A stretch of DNA of 64,000 bases from Globomyces pollinis-pini (lineage: Eukaryota; Chytridiomycota; Chytridiomycetes; Rhizophydiales; Globomycetaceae), in the NCBI GenBank assembly GCA_025399215.1, contig MU621126.1:23463-87462 (forward strand), read 5' to 3'. This document shows positions 22,476 through 34,217 of the stretch, one piece after another. The notes under the pieces are model-generated. The model was given only the letters and a program-made list of their open reading frames with translations, was not told where the DNA came from and did not search any database. Made by a program: the position numbers and the translations under genes. Every line of letters begins with the position of its first letter. Position 1 is the first letter of the stretch.

Positions 22476-22690
22476 ATTAGAAATTTAGCTATATTAATTT
22501 GATTGATTTATTCCAAATATGTAGATAAATCCATCCATTCCACTGGCAACAATGTACGAATCACCAAACCAATCGTTTCTCGAGAAAATTGGATTGCTGA
22601 AATAGGATCGTGCAAAATTGCATCATAATTCGGAGGCATTTCAGTTCCTGTGTTAGCTAGACCAATCATACTATGTCGCTCACGTTGTTC
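22476..22690 (-). pseudogene. Decayed fragment of the WD40 gene
   Basis: This stretch is closely similar to the 3' end of the WD40 gene at 24193-24280 (block 22482-22570) and to its 24717-24830 part (block 22571-22685). About 435 bp present in the intact gene are missing between the two blocks. Substitutions break the frame. It follows directly after the Asterix stop, in the same order seen next to the intact gene, so it is a truncated duplicate. Confidence 0.85.
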
Positions 22691-22719
22691 ATGTTACTTT
22701 TGTCTAATTCTTTTCTTTT

Positions 22720-22737
22720 TGTGTCATAGATGACACA
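22720..22737. promoter_or_regulatory. Perfect 8-bp palindrome upstream of the phosphoesterase
   Basis: TGTGTCATAGATGACACA: two 8-bp arms around AG. It lies about 130 bp before the phosphoesterase ATG and could be a dimeric-factor site. The assignment is speculative. Confidence 0.35.
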
Positions 22738-22867
22738 CCTCATCAGGTTTCCATGACCTCATAAGACTCACCATCACCACTATGCCTATTTAAGTTTGTT
22801 GTCTCCAAATTTTTCTTTCTAATTCTTTTCTTTGCGACTCACCCTTCCTTCACCACCGAAAGAAAAG

Positions 22868-23866
22868 ATGTTGTTCCAGATTGCATCTGATGTTCATATT
22901 GAATCATATCGTTGGACGGAACGTAAAATTGAGAAGAAAGAATTGATTTCATTTATGGAGTCTGTGATGGAACCTGTTGCACCTAATCTTATATTGGCAG
23001 GGGATATTGGATGCCCTGGATCTCAGGAAGGTGCTGCAGATTATGAATTATTCCTTCATATTCAATCAGCTCGATTTGAACGAGTGTTTGTTGTTACTGG
23101 TAATCATGAATACTATTCCAAACATTGGGATAAGAATGAAATTGATAATGTGATTCAAAAGATTATTTCAAATATTTCAAGACAGAATGTCTACTTTTTG
23201 AATAATCGTTCAAATGTGATTCCTGGGTCCAATATTCGACTAATTGGAACTACATTATGGAGCATGATCCCAATTGATAAAATACCTGTTGTTTCTCAAA
23301 CCTGTCAGGATTATCGCAAGGTTCATATTGGTCGAGGATCTGATGCTCGTTGGATGACACCGGAAGATACCATAGATTGGCATCTGAAAGATCTGAAGTT
23401 CATCAGATCAGAACTGGAAGAAGCAAAAATGCAGCATCAAACTGCATTAGTCATAACACATCATGCTCCATTGCATGCTGGGGTTTCTGATCCACAATTT
23501 CGCCACACTGAGTCAAATTCATTATACTCAACAGATCTCACTGAAATGATCATGGAATATAAATCAGTTTTAGCTGCGTGGATATTTGGACATACGCATT
23601 GGCAGTTCGATTATACAATTGGTGGGGTTCGAATCGTTGCGAATCAATATGGCTATACGAATCCTAAAGGTCATCTAGCGAAATTATATCTTCCCAAATT
23701 TGCTATTGAAATAAATCATGCTCCTAGAGCTGAAAACCTATCCTCATTATCATCATCTACAACACAATCTCAATCTCCAATTGCAGGACCGTCATCAGCA
23801 ATCAATGATAGTCATGAAAAAATTCAGGCAAATGGTCATCCAGTTCAATATCAACGTACTGCATGA
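22868..23866 (+). CDS. Calcineurin-like metallophosphoesterase, intronless
   Basis: A single exon of 333 residues from ATG 22868. The five metal-binding motifs of the superfamily are present in order: DVH (MLFQIASDVHIE), GD (LILAGDIG), GNHE (VVTGNHEYY), HH (LVITHHAP) and GHTH (WIFGHTHW). This indicates a two-metal phosphoesterase; the substrate is unknown. The last 55 residues are Ser/Pro-rich and probably disordered. It has no introns in a neighbourhood where nearly every gene of this size has several. It sits exactly between two copies of a duplicated segment, so insertion by retroposition or transfer is plausible. Usual domain length is about 270-300. Confidence 0.92.
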   Translation: MLFQIASDVHIESYRWTERKIEKKELISFMESVMEPVAPNLILAGDIGCPGSQEGAADYELFLHIQSARFERVFVVTGNHEYYSKHWDKNEIDNVIQKIISNISRQNVYFLNNRSNVIPGSNIRLIGTTLWSMIPIDKIPVVSQTCQDYRKVHIGRGSDARWMTPEDTIDWHLKDLKFIRSELEEAKMQHQTALVITHHAPLHAGVSDPQFRHTESNSLYSTDLTEMIMEYKSVLAAWIFGHTHWQFDYTIGGVRIVANQYGYTNPKGHLAKLYLPKFAIEINHAPRAENLSSLSSSTTQSQSPIAGPSSAINDSHEKIQANGHPVQYQRTA

Positions 23867-24110
23867 TATTCCGGATGATATACTTCTTTAACTAGAAATG
23901 AAGTTATCATGACAGTTTTTCAACACCAGAAATGATAATAGCATAGCATTAAAGAAAAGTGAATCTCCTATCACAGCAAAACGATAGGCTTAGGTAATAT
24001 TTTAACGAAGAAGCTTGTTGTTAATTTTACAAATAAAATAAAGGTTAATAACATTCCTTTTTTTATATTCTGCGCATCTGATTGCCTTCCCTTATTCGTT
24101 CCATTTATTA

Positions 24111-24172
24111 ATTATACAGATGTTCACCAACCAGCTTCAAGTTCAATTTTTGATATGAAGAAACCACAATAA
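24111..24172 (+). pseudogene. Relic of the last Asterix exon
   Basis: Nearly identical to the Asterix terminal exon (22392-22454), including the codons for SSSIFDMKKPQ and the stop. It has one base fewer in the TTCACC(C)AACC run, which shifts the frame. No upstream Asterix exons are present. It abuts the intact WD40 gene, mirroring the layout of the other copy. Confidence 0.85.
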
Positions 24173-24205
24173 ATTAAACAGGATACCATTAAAAACTTAG
24201 CTATA

Positions 24206-26182
24206 TTAATTTGATTGATTTGGTTCCCATATGTAGATAAATCCATCCATTCCGCTGGCAACAATATAGGAATCATCAAACGATAAACCCGTTAATGCAC
24301 GAATACTATCCAATTTGTTGTCTTTCTTTGCAAAAGAGTTTAGACTTCCAATATTTTGCTTGGATTCAATTGATATATCTTTTAGTATCGGCTTTATATC
24401 ATCTCGACTATTCAATTTGTATAAAAACTTCCCAGTTCGATGATTCCAAACTGCAACAAACCCTTGAGATCCACCATTCATCAATCGCCATGCATCATTT
24501 TTTGCACATAGTGACCATCTTCCGTTCATCCCTTTGTTGGAATTATTACTGTCTGCTTCGCGAGGTTGATATTGATAAATGCCAATTCTAGAAAAAGAGC
24601 CAGGTTGGTTTGCCCATTGAAGAAGACTTTCATATATTTTGGGAATTTTTGTTTCTATCTTTGGTGGTGGGTTTACATTGTGTAGGAAACCATACCCAGA
24701 AAGTGTTGAGACTAACAATCGCTCTTCAGAAAATTGGATTTCTGAAATAGGATCGTGTAAAATTGCATCATGACTGGAAGGGATTTCAGTTCCTGTGCTA
24801 TCTAGACCAATCATTACTATCTCGCTCACAGTTGGATTAAATCCTAGTACATTTAGACAGTTTCCCCTATTCAATTTAATATTCTTTGACCCTTACGTTG
24901 ACTTATGCCAAATAAGCACATAGCCGTGTATATCACCACTAATGATTATATCATTGCAGAAATCTAAACATTTAACTATATGTTAGAGACAATGAGATAC
25001 CTGCTCCATTATGGCCATGTAAGCATCTTCGTGCTGTTAAATTCGATGCAGTAGTAGTTCCTTTCATAACCGATTTCAAATCCCAAATTCTAACTATTTT
25101 GCTTAATACTTCAGTCAGTTACCAGTTTTATCTTCTGATCCAGACACTAAGGTATCCAAACTTAGTTTTAAGCAAATGACTGGGCCAACATGGTCTCTCA
25201 TAGTTTGTATCAAATTGCCATTTTCTCTGTTATTCCAAACTTTTATAGTTGAATCTGCACTCCCTGATGTTCAATTACTGTCTTCAATCAAACCTGTAAC
25301 TATCTATAAAATGAGAACAAAACACACCGACCTTATCATCATCAAATTGTACTGCAAAGATGCTCTCATCGTGCCCTATTAATGTCCTAATACAGGCACC
25401 ATTTTTCACTAAATGAAGTTTACAGGTTTTATCAGATGAACCAGTAGCAACAACTTTGCCATCAAATGCCATGCAGAGTATTCCTAAAGAGTGCGCCTGA
25501 AAATTCCGCGATGTAAAAATTCCATTTGCCCAATTCCCATAACTATTTGATAAGATTGTTAACACAACAGTATCTACCTATAGTATCTTTTAGCATTATC
25601 TTTCGGACTTCCATCAGTTATAAAGAATATCTAATGGATTAAATATCTAATATGGTTTTACTGGGGCCATCGTTTCTAACCCAATAAATTTATATAATGC
25701 CAACCACATTTCTCGGCTGGTTAAAATTACATTCCAAACTTTGCTAACTTGAGCAAAAACAGCCAAATCTCGTGGGTGTGCATATTTTAAGACTATTGGA
25801 TTAGTTTGGGCTACATACTTTGATAGACAACAGGTAGAGAGAGTAGTTTGAGGAAATCTCGATGCAAAACAGGAATAATATCATTAAGGAATCTCACTTG
25901 TATGTTAGGGGGATAATTCTTACTATCTGATGGATCACATTGTTTTAGTATCGCCAATAACACCCTCTTCCTATCAAACGAACCACTTAGTGGGAATCTA
26001 GTAACGAATTCTTTGAATAAAACGCCATTACTTTCATTCTTGTAGTCTAATGTTTGAAAAAAGGTAATGCTATCTGATGCTGTAGAACTTCTGATACTTT
26101 GAATACTATTTGAAGGCTTTGTTGACGAATCAGACCTTTTGTTTCTAAATGTAGTGGTAGTCAACGCTCTTGCTCTACTCAT
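24206..26182 (-). CDS. WD40-repeat protein, possible divergent F-box
   Basis: The gene starts MSRARALTTTTFRNKRSDSS (Ser/Thr-rich, basic). A helical region (FNDI-type block VRFLNDIIPVLHRDFLKLL) follows, then AHPRDLAVFAQVSKVWNVIL, which has the spacing of an F-box-like helix set. WD repeats follow: HSLGILCMAFDGKVVATGSS, then IRTLIGHDESIFAVQFDDD, SGSADSTIKVW, and the last SFDDSYIVASGMDGFIYIWE. A polar insertion lies before the last repeat. The layout matches an SCF substrate receptor, but the F-box is weak. The 3' end was duplicated (22476-22690). Confidence 0.75.
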
Positions 26183-26352
26183 TTTATCTATTATATAATA
26201 AGTGAATGTAGTTTTGCACTATTTAAATGCATTGTCTCTTTACACAATTACCAAAAAAATCATTGTGTACAACTCTTAAACTGTATCACAAACTACATCG
26301 AAACATTGACTTAGCAAAGAAAGTACTGCTACTTAGTTTATTGTCAGGATAA

Positions 26353-27862
26353 TTAATTAACCTGAATATTATTGTTTTGGCATCCAAAGTCCCATACTAA
26401 AACAGAGGTGTCAAATGAACTAGATATAATTTGCGAAGCATTGAATGTTAGATTCCAAATACTCCCGGTATGTTGTAATAAAGAATAAAGACAATAACCG
26501 GTCTTTAAATCCCAAACCTACGATTATTGGTATCTATAATTCTTACTTTGATGGTTTTATCAGCACTTCCAGTTACCAATTTCAAGCCATCAAATTGAAG
26601 GCAAACAACTGCATGATGATGTCCTTTCAAAGTTTTTAATTTTTTACCAGTTTCAAAGTCCCAGACGATAACTGTAGAGTCACTACTACCAGTGCATAAA
26701 AATCGGCTATCAAACTGAAGACAAAAAACTGTTCCATTATGACCATGCAATGTTCTTATGCATGAATCTGATTCTAGACTCCACATTTTAACAGTAGAGT
26801 CTGTAGATCCAGAAACAACGTGGGTTTTGGAGAGCTGAAGAGCACATATTGCACCTGTATGACCCTCAAAAAGATGCAAACATTGGCTGGTTTCGATATC
26901 CCAAACCTGTTGATTAAGTATTTAGAAAAATCTTACTCGAATAGTTTGATCTTCTGCTCCAGAAGCCAGTTTGGAGCCAAATAGTGATAAAATCCCCACT
27001 TCCTTTTGATGACCAATCAATGTTCTAGTCCATTCACCATTAGCAATGGCCCAAACTTTAATTGTACCAGTAGCGAAACCGCTGACAATATGAACTTCAT
27101 CGAACTTAAAGTTAAAGTAAACCTTCGGATACCTTAACAGCCGTAATTTGGTCAGGATCCTCAAGCTTAAGTTTCATATCCCCAGTATGTAAATCCCACT
27201 AATGATTCATTAGGAATTGTTAAACTATTACAAATATGCCCGGTTGACCATTCTTGATTGATAAAGCTTGTTTATGATCAAAATGCATCTAAAATTAACT
27301 TCTAGAAAACTCTTACACAAATAAATCCGGTTTCATTTGAATTGGTTAAAGTCGTGACTTTATAATTTCCAGTCTGCCAGTTTCGATGAATTAGATAATT
27401 ATCAATGTAAGTATCTTTCCAGGGAACCAGGGAGACACGAGAAGATAGTGCTAATCTATCTTTCAGATTAAAGTTTCTGATAACAATTCGTCTTTGATTT
27501 TTTAGAGGAATGTATTGATTTTGTTTGCACACCTCCTTCCATAAGAGATTGTCGTTAAGGATACATCTCCAACGTTTACAAGTTTGAGAACAAGCTGCTA
27601 AAACTTCTGGCGTCGATAAGAATTCAAATATTTTGACGAGCAACTCATCGGGTAATTTGTCGATGGTGAACTTACTGGTGGTGTTTTTCCTGTCTTTGGA
27701 CAACTTTTCCAATAGATAGCAAATATCTTCCTTTGACAGTGTTTCAATAAAATTGCTCAAATATAATTGTCTGGATAACGAAGGGTATTTTGATTGCCGC
27801 ATTAAGTGGGAAGAGTAATGGAAGGTGATAATAGGCTTGTCATCCACGCGTTTCTTAATCAT
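26353..27862 (-). CDS. F-box/WD40 protein, SCF substrate receptor
   Basis: About 440 residues, start ATG 27862 (MIKKRVDDKPIITF). The N-terminus includes LSKEDICYLLEKLSKD, a Cdc4/Met30-like pre-F-box helix. The F-box is IDKLPDELLVKIFEFLSTPE, then CSQTCKRWRCILNDNLLWKE. Seven WD40 blades follow, with SGFATGTIKVW, SGAEDQTIRVW, SGSTDSTVKMW, TGSSDSTVIVWD, TGSADKTIKVWD and SSSFDTSVLVWD. Such proteins bind Skp1 through the F-box and phosphodegrons through the propeller. It lies head-to-tail with the WD40 gene at 24206-26182, probably an old tandem pair. Introns are 28-34 nt. Confidence 0.9.
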
Positions 27863-28023
27863 TGTGTTTCTATTTGTTATCACGCAATTCAACTGAATAA
27901 ACAGAACATGTAAGAATTGCCCCTTAAGTCAAACTTACTCACATTCAACAACTTCCAATATTTTAGACTATTAATATATTTGTAAAAACAACTTTACGAT
28001 GATTAGAGTCCTGCATACATTAC

Positions 28024-29484
28024 TTAGCGAGTACGTCTGTCAATAAATTGAGTTCTGTCAAATGCATTAAGATTCTTGTGTGCAACAATTTGATACACAG
28101 TAGCACTTCCTTGTCGAGCAATAATGGTAGAGTAAGCCAAAAAGAACTAAAATTTGTTAATTACAAGCAAATTACCTCCCAAATACGGAACCAACGAACA
28201 CCATAGTTTTCAATCACCTTCTCTTTGTTTTTCATCCAATTTTCATACCAACGGAAGATAGTGGTGGAGTAATGAACACCAAGAGTTTCACAAGATTCAA
28301 TTTCAAATCCAGCACGTTCTAATTGTTCCATAACCCAGTTCAAAGGAGGAGAAGCATCGGCACCAGGGAAAACATACTTTGCCATGAATAACTAGAATAA
28401 AATGAGAAACATGTGACTTACACCCCATTGAAGATCTTCGTATTGCCAAGCACGACGTAAACCAGCAATTTGTAAAAAGAAGATACCATCATCTTCCAAC
28501 ATTTCTCGAACTTGATGTAAGAAAGTCTGGAATCGGAGAATTCCGACATGTTCGGCCATTTCCAAGCAGGTAATCTTGTTATATTTGGTCTTAGGGATAT
28601 CACGATAGTCGGTACATAAAATATTTACATTCTTTTCTACACCAGCTTCACGAGCCTTGCCCATACCCCATTCAGTTTGGTTTCGTCCAAGGGTTACACC
28701 AGTTACAGTTGCTCCCTTTTTGGCAGCATGGACCGACAGGGTACCCCAACCACATCCAATGTCCAACATTTTGTCACCAGGTTGTACGTTAATCTTTCTA
28801 CATACAGTTTCTAATTTTCTTTCTTGCATTTCTTCGAGGGATTCACGCTTGTTGGTTTGTCCAATAATTCCAGAAGTATAGATCATCATAGGTCCCACTA
28901 TATAATGAGTATACTAAATATAACTTACAGAACCAGTTGTAAAAGTCATCACCACGATCATAATGATTTCGGACTTGGTCTTCATCTTGCTTACGAGAGT
29001 GCCATAAAGTTTCAGGTACCCATTGTGTGATGAAAAAGGCAGCTTGTCCAAGGGTAAAGGTGAAGGAGGCCCAATCATAACGTGCTTCCAAAGTTTCCAA
29101 CATGTCACCCTTTAGATCAATTTGTTCATCAAAGTAGGCTTCAAAGAAAGTAGCAATAGGAATCTTGTTTCGGCCCTTGTAAGATTTCAAGGCATCAGTT
29201 TTGATAGTAAGATAATCTTCAACAGGTAGACCAGGCAAGCTTTTTTGAGGACGTTCAGGAGCATTGTAAAAGGAACTGATGATATTAAATGCACAAAAGA
29301 CTGGAATAGCTAAACCAGCCGCAAGGAACAAATAAGAAGACCAAGCCAGATCAAAGATGAAAAGGGTAGCTAGGGGAACAGTAGCCATGGCCAGATATAG
29401 CTTCGTGTTCGAGAAAGACGAGAATCCAATACCTTCCACAGGGTAAGGAGCTGGAGCTACATGATGTTTGCTATAGTCTGTCAT
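28024..29484 (-). CDS. Sphingolipid C9-methyltransferase
   Basis: About 455 residues in four exons. Two N-terminal hydrophobic segments (LYLAMATVPLATLFIF and YLFLAAGLAIPVF) anchor it to the ER. A cyclopropane-synthase-like SAM domain follows: HYDRGDDFYNWF, YTSGII, LDIGCGWGTLSVHAAKKGA (motif I), TGVTLGRNQ, and CLEMAEHVG. The C-terminus holds KYVFPGADASPPLNWV and HYSTTIFRWYENW. This fungal enzyme adds the C9 methyl group to the sphingoid base of glucosylceramide, a lipid characteristic of fungi. All motifs are intact. Its presence is a strong argument for a fungal source. Confidence 0.95.
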
Positions 29485-29723
29485 TTTCAGATGTTAAGAA
29501 ACTAGGAAAGTGTAGATCCAAGGGTTTGGAGTTAAATAGTGACGTGGCGCATTAGATCAAGAGTGAAGGAGTGGCGAGGGGTTGTCAATGATAGACATAT
29601 GATCTGATTACATAGGCCGAACCACTGTTCGTTTGATTCAGTCCTCTCGTGTTATATCATACAAACTACTGTTTGGATTTGTTTTTATTGATTCTTATAT
29701 TTACTTGATTTAAATCTATATTC

Positions 29724-32094
29724 TTATTCTATTCCATTCATTTCAATATGGAATAAGTTGCATTGTCGTTCTAATTGGCTATTTTGTTGTAGATACTCAT
29801 ACGCGCTGGTTCGAAGGCGACTAAGTCTGTACTCGCGCCATCTTTTTTCTTTTTGCTGGTTCACAAAAAATTTCCATGCATTTAGCACTCGTTTTGGAAC
29901 ACATTTACGTGCAAAGTTATCTGCAATTATTTCTTGATCCCGTTCTATCTTAAGCCTTATCCTCCTTTTTATCTTCATACTTTGCTTCCATCTTCTCATT
30001 ATAACCCTAGCTGTGCCTTCCTCATTGATTGTCTGTGCAACAGTGTATTGACTGTCATTAGCTCTCTTTTTCTATCATAATCAGCATCAGTTGTCCCTTA
30101 CTAATTCCCAACGACGGAAAAAAGAATTAACGAGCCTTTCCCCAGAAAATTTTACAGCACGTTCTTCCAATACCTCTAACCTTGAATCAAATATACATTT
30201 CCATAATTTGTAAACTCGCGCTACTTGTTTTCGCGCATGAAAATCGTCTGCCATAGACTTTTCTTGTTGACACTTCAACATGTAAGTCTTCCAAGGCAAA
30301 ATGCCTTTGAATTTCAGCGACAGAAATATTGCTTTGGAACTTGCTAGATTTAGTTTCTCGTTCATTATTCGTCTTTCCTCTGCGCGTTTTTCAAGTATCT
30401 AAAGTCAACTCACCAGTGTACTTACTATCTTTGCCTGTTCTTCAATCTCTTGTCTTTTCTTTTTGATGATTTCTTTCTCTTGTTTCTCTAGTTCAAGTTT
30501 TTTCTGTTCTTCCTCTGCTCGAATTCTCTAGTGTATTATTGATATCAATTGGAATGTACCTCTTTTTCCTTTTCTCTAGCAAGTCGCTGCTCTTGTAATT
30601 TTACTTGCCTCTCTTTGCGAACTTTGTCTCTCTCCTCCATTTCTAACAACTACGTTACATAAGTTTGGCATACCTTTTATGAACTTGCAGTCTTGCTTTG
30701 AAGGCCGTAATGGCTTTTTTACGGGATTCGAACTTATGTTAATAATGGATTTTAAAGCCTGGTTAGATAAAACATTTGCGACAGGTGGATTCTTGGTAGT
30801 TTTTGCAACTGTGTTTTTACTTGATTTTAAGTTGTTAGACTTTTGAATAGTCTCAGATTTGCTATTAGTTTCAGATTTTGGAATCAGATGTTCCTCAATT
30901 TGTGTAGCTGGTGAATGAGCAGTATGATATTTTGATTCCAGTTGTCGCAAAAAAGCACCCATTTTTCTCGCTCTCTGTTGCCTCTGATTGTCAAATCTCT
31001 TTTGAGTGACTTTGAGTAGATACAGCTTTTGCCAATGATATAAGGTTCTACAAAATGACTTATTTCGTTCAAATCTAGTTGCTTTCAACAACATGATCTG
31101 GTTTTGCCTGAGCTCCATTTCTCGCATCTTTATTGCCCTAATCATTAACTCTGGCTGATAGTACTTTTGTTGAATGGTATGAGTAAACCTCTTTCTCCAA
31201 AATGACCAATTAGCATTCAATGCGTTCCATCGGATAGTTATTTGAAATAATTCACACTTTTTTTGATTCTCTATAGTCATAGATACCCAGCTATTAAAGG
31301 CTGTCTAACATCTAAGTAAAATGATTCATTTACTCTTAAAACTCTTATATGTTGGATACGATATAGCATTTCAGCCTTAGAATATGCGATTTTTAGCATT
31401 CGTTTCTTTTCATCCTCTTTCATTTTATCAACTTGGTTTTGAATCAATTCTATTTCTAATCTAACTGTCAACGAATAGACTTTACTTCATATTGGGTGGA
31501 TTTTGTTGAGTCGATTTGTTAGATTGATAGTTTAAAGCTTTTAAATGCTTTAAATACTCCAATTCCTTCTCTGCTACATCAAATGCAATCTGATTATCAA
31601 TTTTATTTTGTAGTGTTGATTGTTTCTTTTTTAACCTTGGAATTATTTCGTTTTGCTTCTTATTATTTAATGGTATCTTTTTTCCTTTTAACTCAGGTTG
31701 GATTTGATTTTGTTGATTTTTTAAACTATTTTCCTATAGATGCCTGATTAATGATGATTTTCAAACTTGATTGAAATGATTTGAGTTTTGCAACTGGTTA
31801 TGATTTTCCATCCAACGAGGTAGATAATCGTAAGCATCTTCAAACATTGTGTTTGACACGCTGGTCTTATCGAGCCATCCATCTATAAGTTGCTTTGCTA
31901 GCGCAAGTAAAAAATACTTGGAATTTACCTTCGCAGAGTACTGCATCACTATTTCTATTGATTAATGCATCTAATTGAAGTAATTGTGGTGGTTCACTTA
32001 TGGTTTTGGGAGGTTCAACTGCTTTACGAGTGAAATGCCTCTCGGCTGAGAACATTTCTGAACCATTGTACTCTTCAAATTGCTCTGAATACAT
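29724..32094 (-). CDS. Coiled-coil protein, CCDC191-like
   Basis: Roughly nine exons give about 700 residues rich in Arg, Lys, Glu and Gln. Start ATG 32094 (MYSEQFEEYNGSEMFSAERH). Helical repeats contain periodic aromatic positions of the type A-F-x-x-W: TAFNSWVSMTIENQ, then NANWSFWRKRF, SFCRTLYHWQKLY, ARVYKLWKCIF, LVNSFFRRWEL, RVLNAWKFFVNQQ. These are interrupted by a Ser/Asn/Lys-rich linker and a long charged coiled coil (LEMEERDKVRKERQ, QEQRLAREKEKE). The architecture resembles CCDC191 and Sfi1/centrin-binding proteins of centrosomes and basal bodies. A basal-body role is inference. Confidence 0.6.
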
Positions 32095-32238
32095 TGAGAT
32101 TGAAATATTCTGATTTTGTGGTGTAAAGTGATAATCAACAGAGGTAAAAGTTAAACATAGACGTGTTTTTTTACTCACTTTTATTGTGGATCAAAGTCAC
32201 AATGATAAATTTAATCAAATAACCGACTGTGTTTTTTT

Positions 32239-33674
32239 TTATTTGTTTCTTAGAGCTGCTAATCGTTTCATTAAGTCTGTTTGAATATCCTCTTTTTCAT
32301 CTGTTGGTGATGGTTCATCATCTACAAATTCAGGCATGTCATTTGTATTCAACGAATAATCAACATCATTATTTCCAACATTTTTATGATTAGGAACTTC
32401 TTGAATTGGTACTATTGGTAATGGTTCCACTTTATAACCATCTGGGAAATTCTGACAAATTCCATACCAAAAATGTTCATTATTGATATAATGATATGGA
32501 CGGGATAAAATCCAATGAATGATAGAATCATCTAATTTGAAGTCAGAGTCATTTCCAACCACACTGTGATACTGACATTTTTGTAATAAATCTGTTTGAA
32601 TGACTTTTCCAGGAATCGACTTTGAATCCACAGCACCTATTGCCTGATCCATTGAAGTTTCCACAAACAATTGTAAATCAGGTACAATGGTGGTGGATAC
32701 ACTTGTGATGGGATGATATGAGATCATATCATTCAAGATTTCAATTTGAATAATTAAATTGTGATCACCATATTTTTGATTGATTTCATTAAGCGTTTGT
32801 TGATTTTCGGAAGAGCATAATGTAAGAAAGTTTCGATCACGATTTAAAAGTCTAAGAATGGTAGACATTGTTGCCAAATCATGTTGCTCGTAGAATAGAC
32901 TTTTCATTACTCCAATCAAATATTCATATCCATCATGATTTTCGAATGATTTGATTGAATCAAGGAAAGTAACAGACAAGTATTGTTGGAAAGCAAAAAA
33001 TTTGATGACTAAAGTTGATAACTTTGATAAATCCGTGACCAAGCAATTCTCACTAAGGTCGAGACAGTTGTATAGCGTTTTAGTGATACTAGAACAATGG
33101 TATGCAAAAACTGTCGGGTTCCAGCGTGTAATTAAAGAATCACGCACTGAAAGAATTTGACGATTAATGTTGTTGATCATGATTCCTTCAGATTCCATTT
33201 CTAGAATAAGATCTATAATTTGGCATACCTTGTAAAAAGAATCGAATAGACTTTAGTGTTTCTTGGGTAGGATCCTTACTGACGGCATCTTGATAACTGT
33301 CCGTTGCATTGTCTTTTAATTGTTGGTGGATCCTTAACTTTTTGATCAAAGGGGATATTGGTATAACGAGTAGTTTTGTTGGATTGGATTTAAAGGCAGA
33401 TGGTGAAGAGTATGAAGTTGAATCTCTTTCTTCGACTCGTTTTAGAACTCCTTTTGCTTCTTCCAACGCTCGTTTGGCCAGTTCGATGGTTTGATCTGAA
33501 TCAATAAGCTGTAGTTTACTTACAGCTGGGATTATCTCGTAATTCTACTGTGGCCTTTTCAACGACAGTCAAGAAAAGCTGATACGCTTCCTACTATAAA
33601 TACTATTCAAATAGCCATACTTGAAATTGACCTCCACGAATCTGTTCGATCCCGAGTTCTAGCTCTTTCTGCAT
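32239..33674 (-). CDS. MIT-like N-terminus protein, possible RasGEF-like helical domain
   Basis: About 430 residues in four exons from ATG 33674. The first 65 residues (MQKELELGIEQIRGGQFQEA, then YQLFLTVVEKATVEL, ELAKRALEEAKGVLKRVEER) have the three-helix pattern of an MIT domain (Vps4/spastin-like, binds ESCRT-III tails). After a Ser-rich linker comes an all-helical region (VFAYHCSSITKTLYNCLDLS to LATMSTILRLLNRDRNF). It weakly recalls the RasGEF catalytic fold, but I do not see its key motifs. The tail is acidic. Function unknown; membrane traffic is the best guess. Confidence 0.5.
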
Positions 33675-33806
33675 TTGGAAAATTTTAAGTAGAAAACATT
33701 TCAAAAGTCTTGTGGATCATTCGCTCAATCCCAGTCTCAATAATAACGTAAACAACTTGGTTGTGGAAATAATGCTTTATAATTTTACACTAATCAAAAG
33801 CGAGAT

Positions 33807-34217
33807 TTATTTCTTTGACTTTGTGTTAGCTTCTTGAGCTTTAATGACCTTCTTGACAATCTTTTGTTCTTCTACCAAGAAAGCACGGATGATACGGTTA
33901 CGGACACAGCCGGAACATCTGCTACCACCGTAAGCACGGGTGACAGACTTTTGACGCTTGGAGATACGCATGTATCCAGTTGGTCGAAGAGCTGGAACCT
34001 AAAAAGAAATGAGAAAGAGCAAGTCTTACACCAGGAAGGACAACTCCACAATCACCACATTTAGGGGCAGAAGCTTGCTTCTTGATGTGAAGAACAGCAA
34101 GTTTTCCTCCTGAGGATATTAATTGAATGCAATCTTACCAGGAGTTTTGATAACACGGGTCTTGTTGGATTTGGTGTTGTAAGAAAGTCTGCGACGGTAT
34201 GTAGTACGTTGAACCAT
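33807..34217 (-). CDS. RPL34: 60S ribosomal protein eL34
   Basis: Three exons give about 115 residues: [20 protein letters not shown], then [56 protein letters not shown], and [20 protein letters not shown]. The CxxC...CxxC zinc-binding pairs of eL34 are present. The product is a structural protein of the large cytosolic subunit. A GTAGG donor near 34403 and a TATAG acceptor just before the ATG suggest a 5' UTR intron, common in ribosomal protein genes. A paired telobox-like element lies upstream (34455-34477). Confidence 0.95.

Noticed and set aside
22832..22867. Upstream extension of the phosphoesterase to a TTG codon
   Set aside because: The ATG at 22868 gives the family-typical start MLFQIASDVH; non-ATG initiation is not needed.
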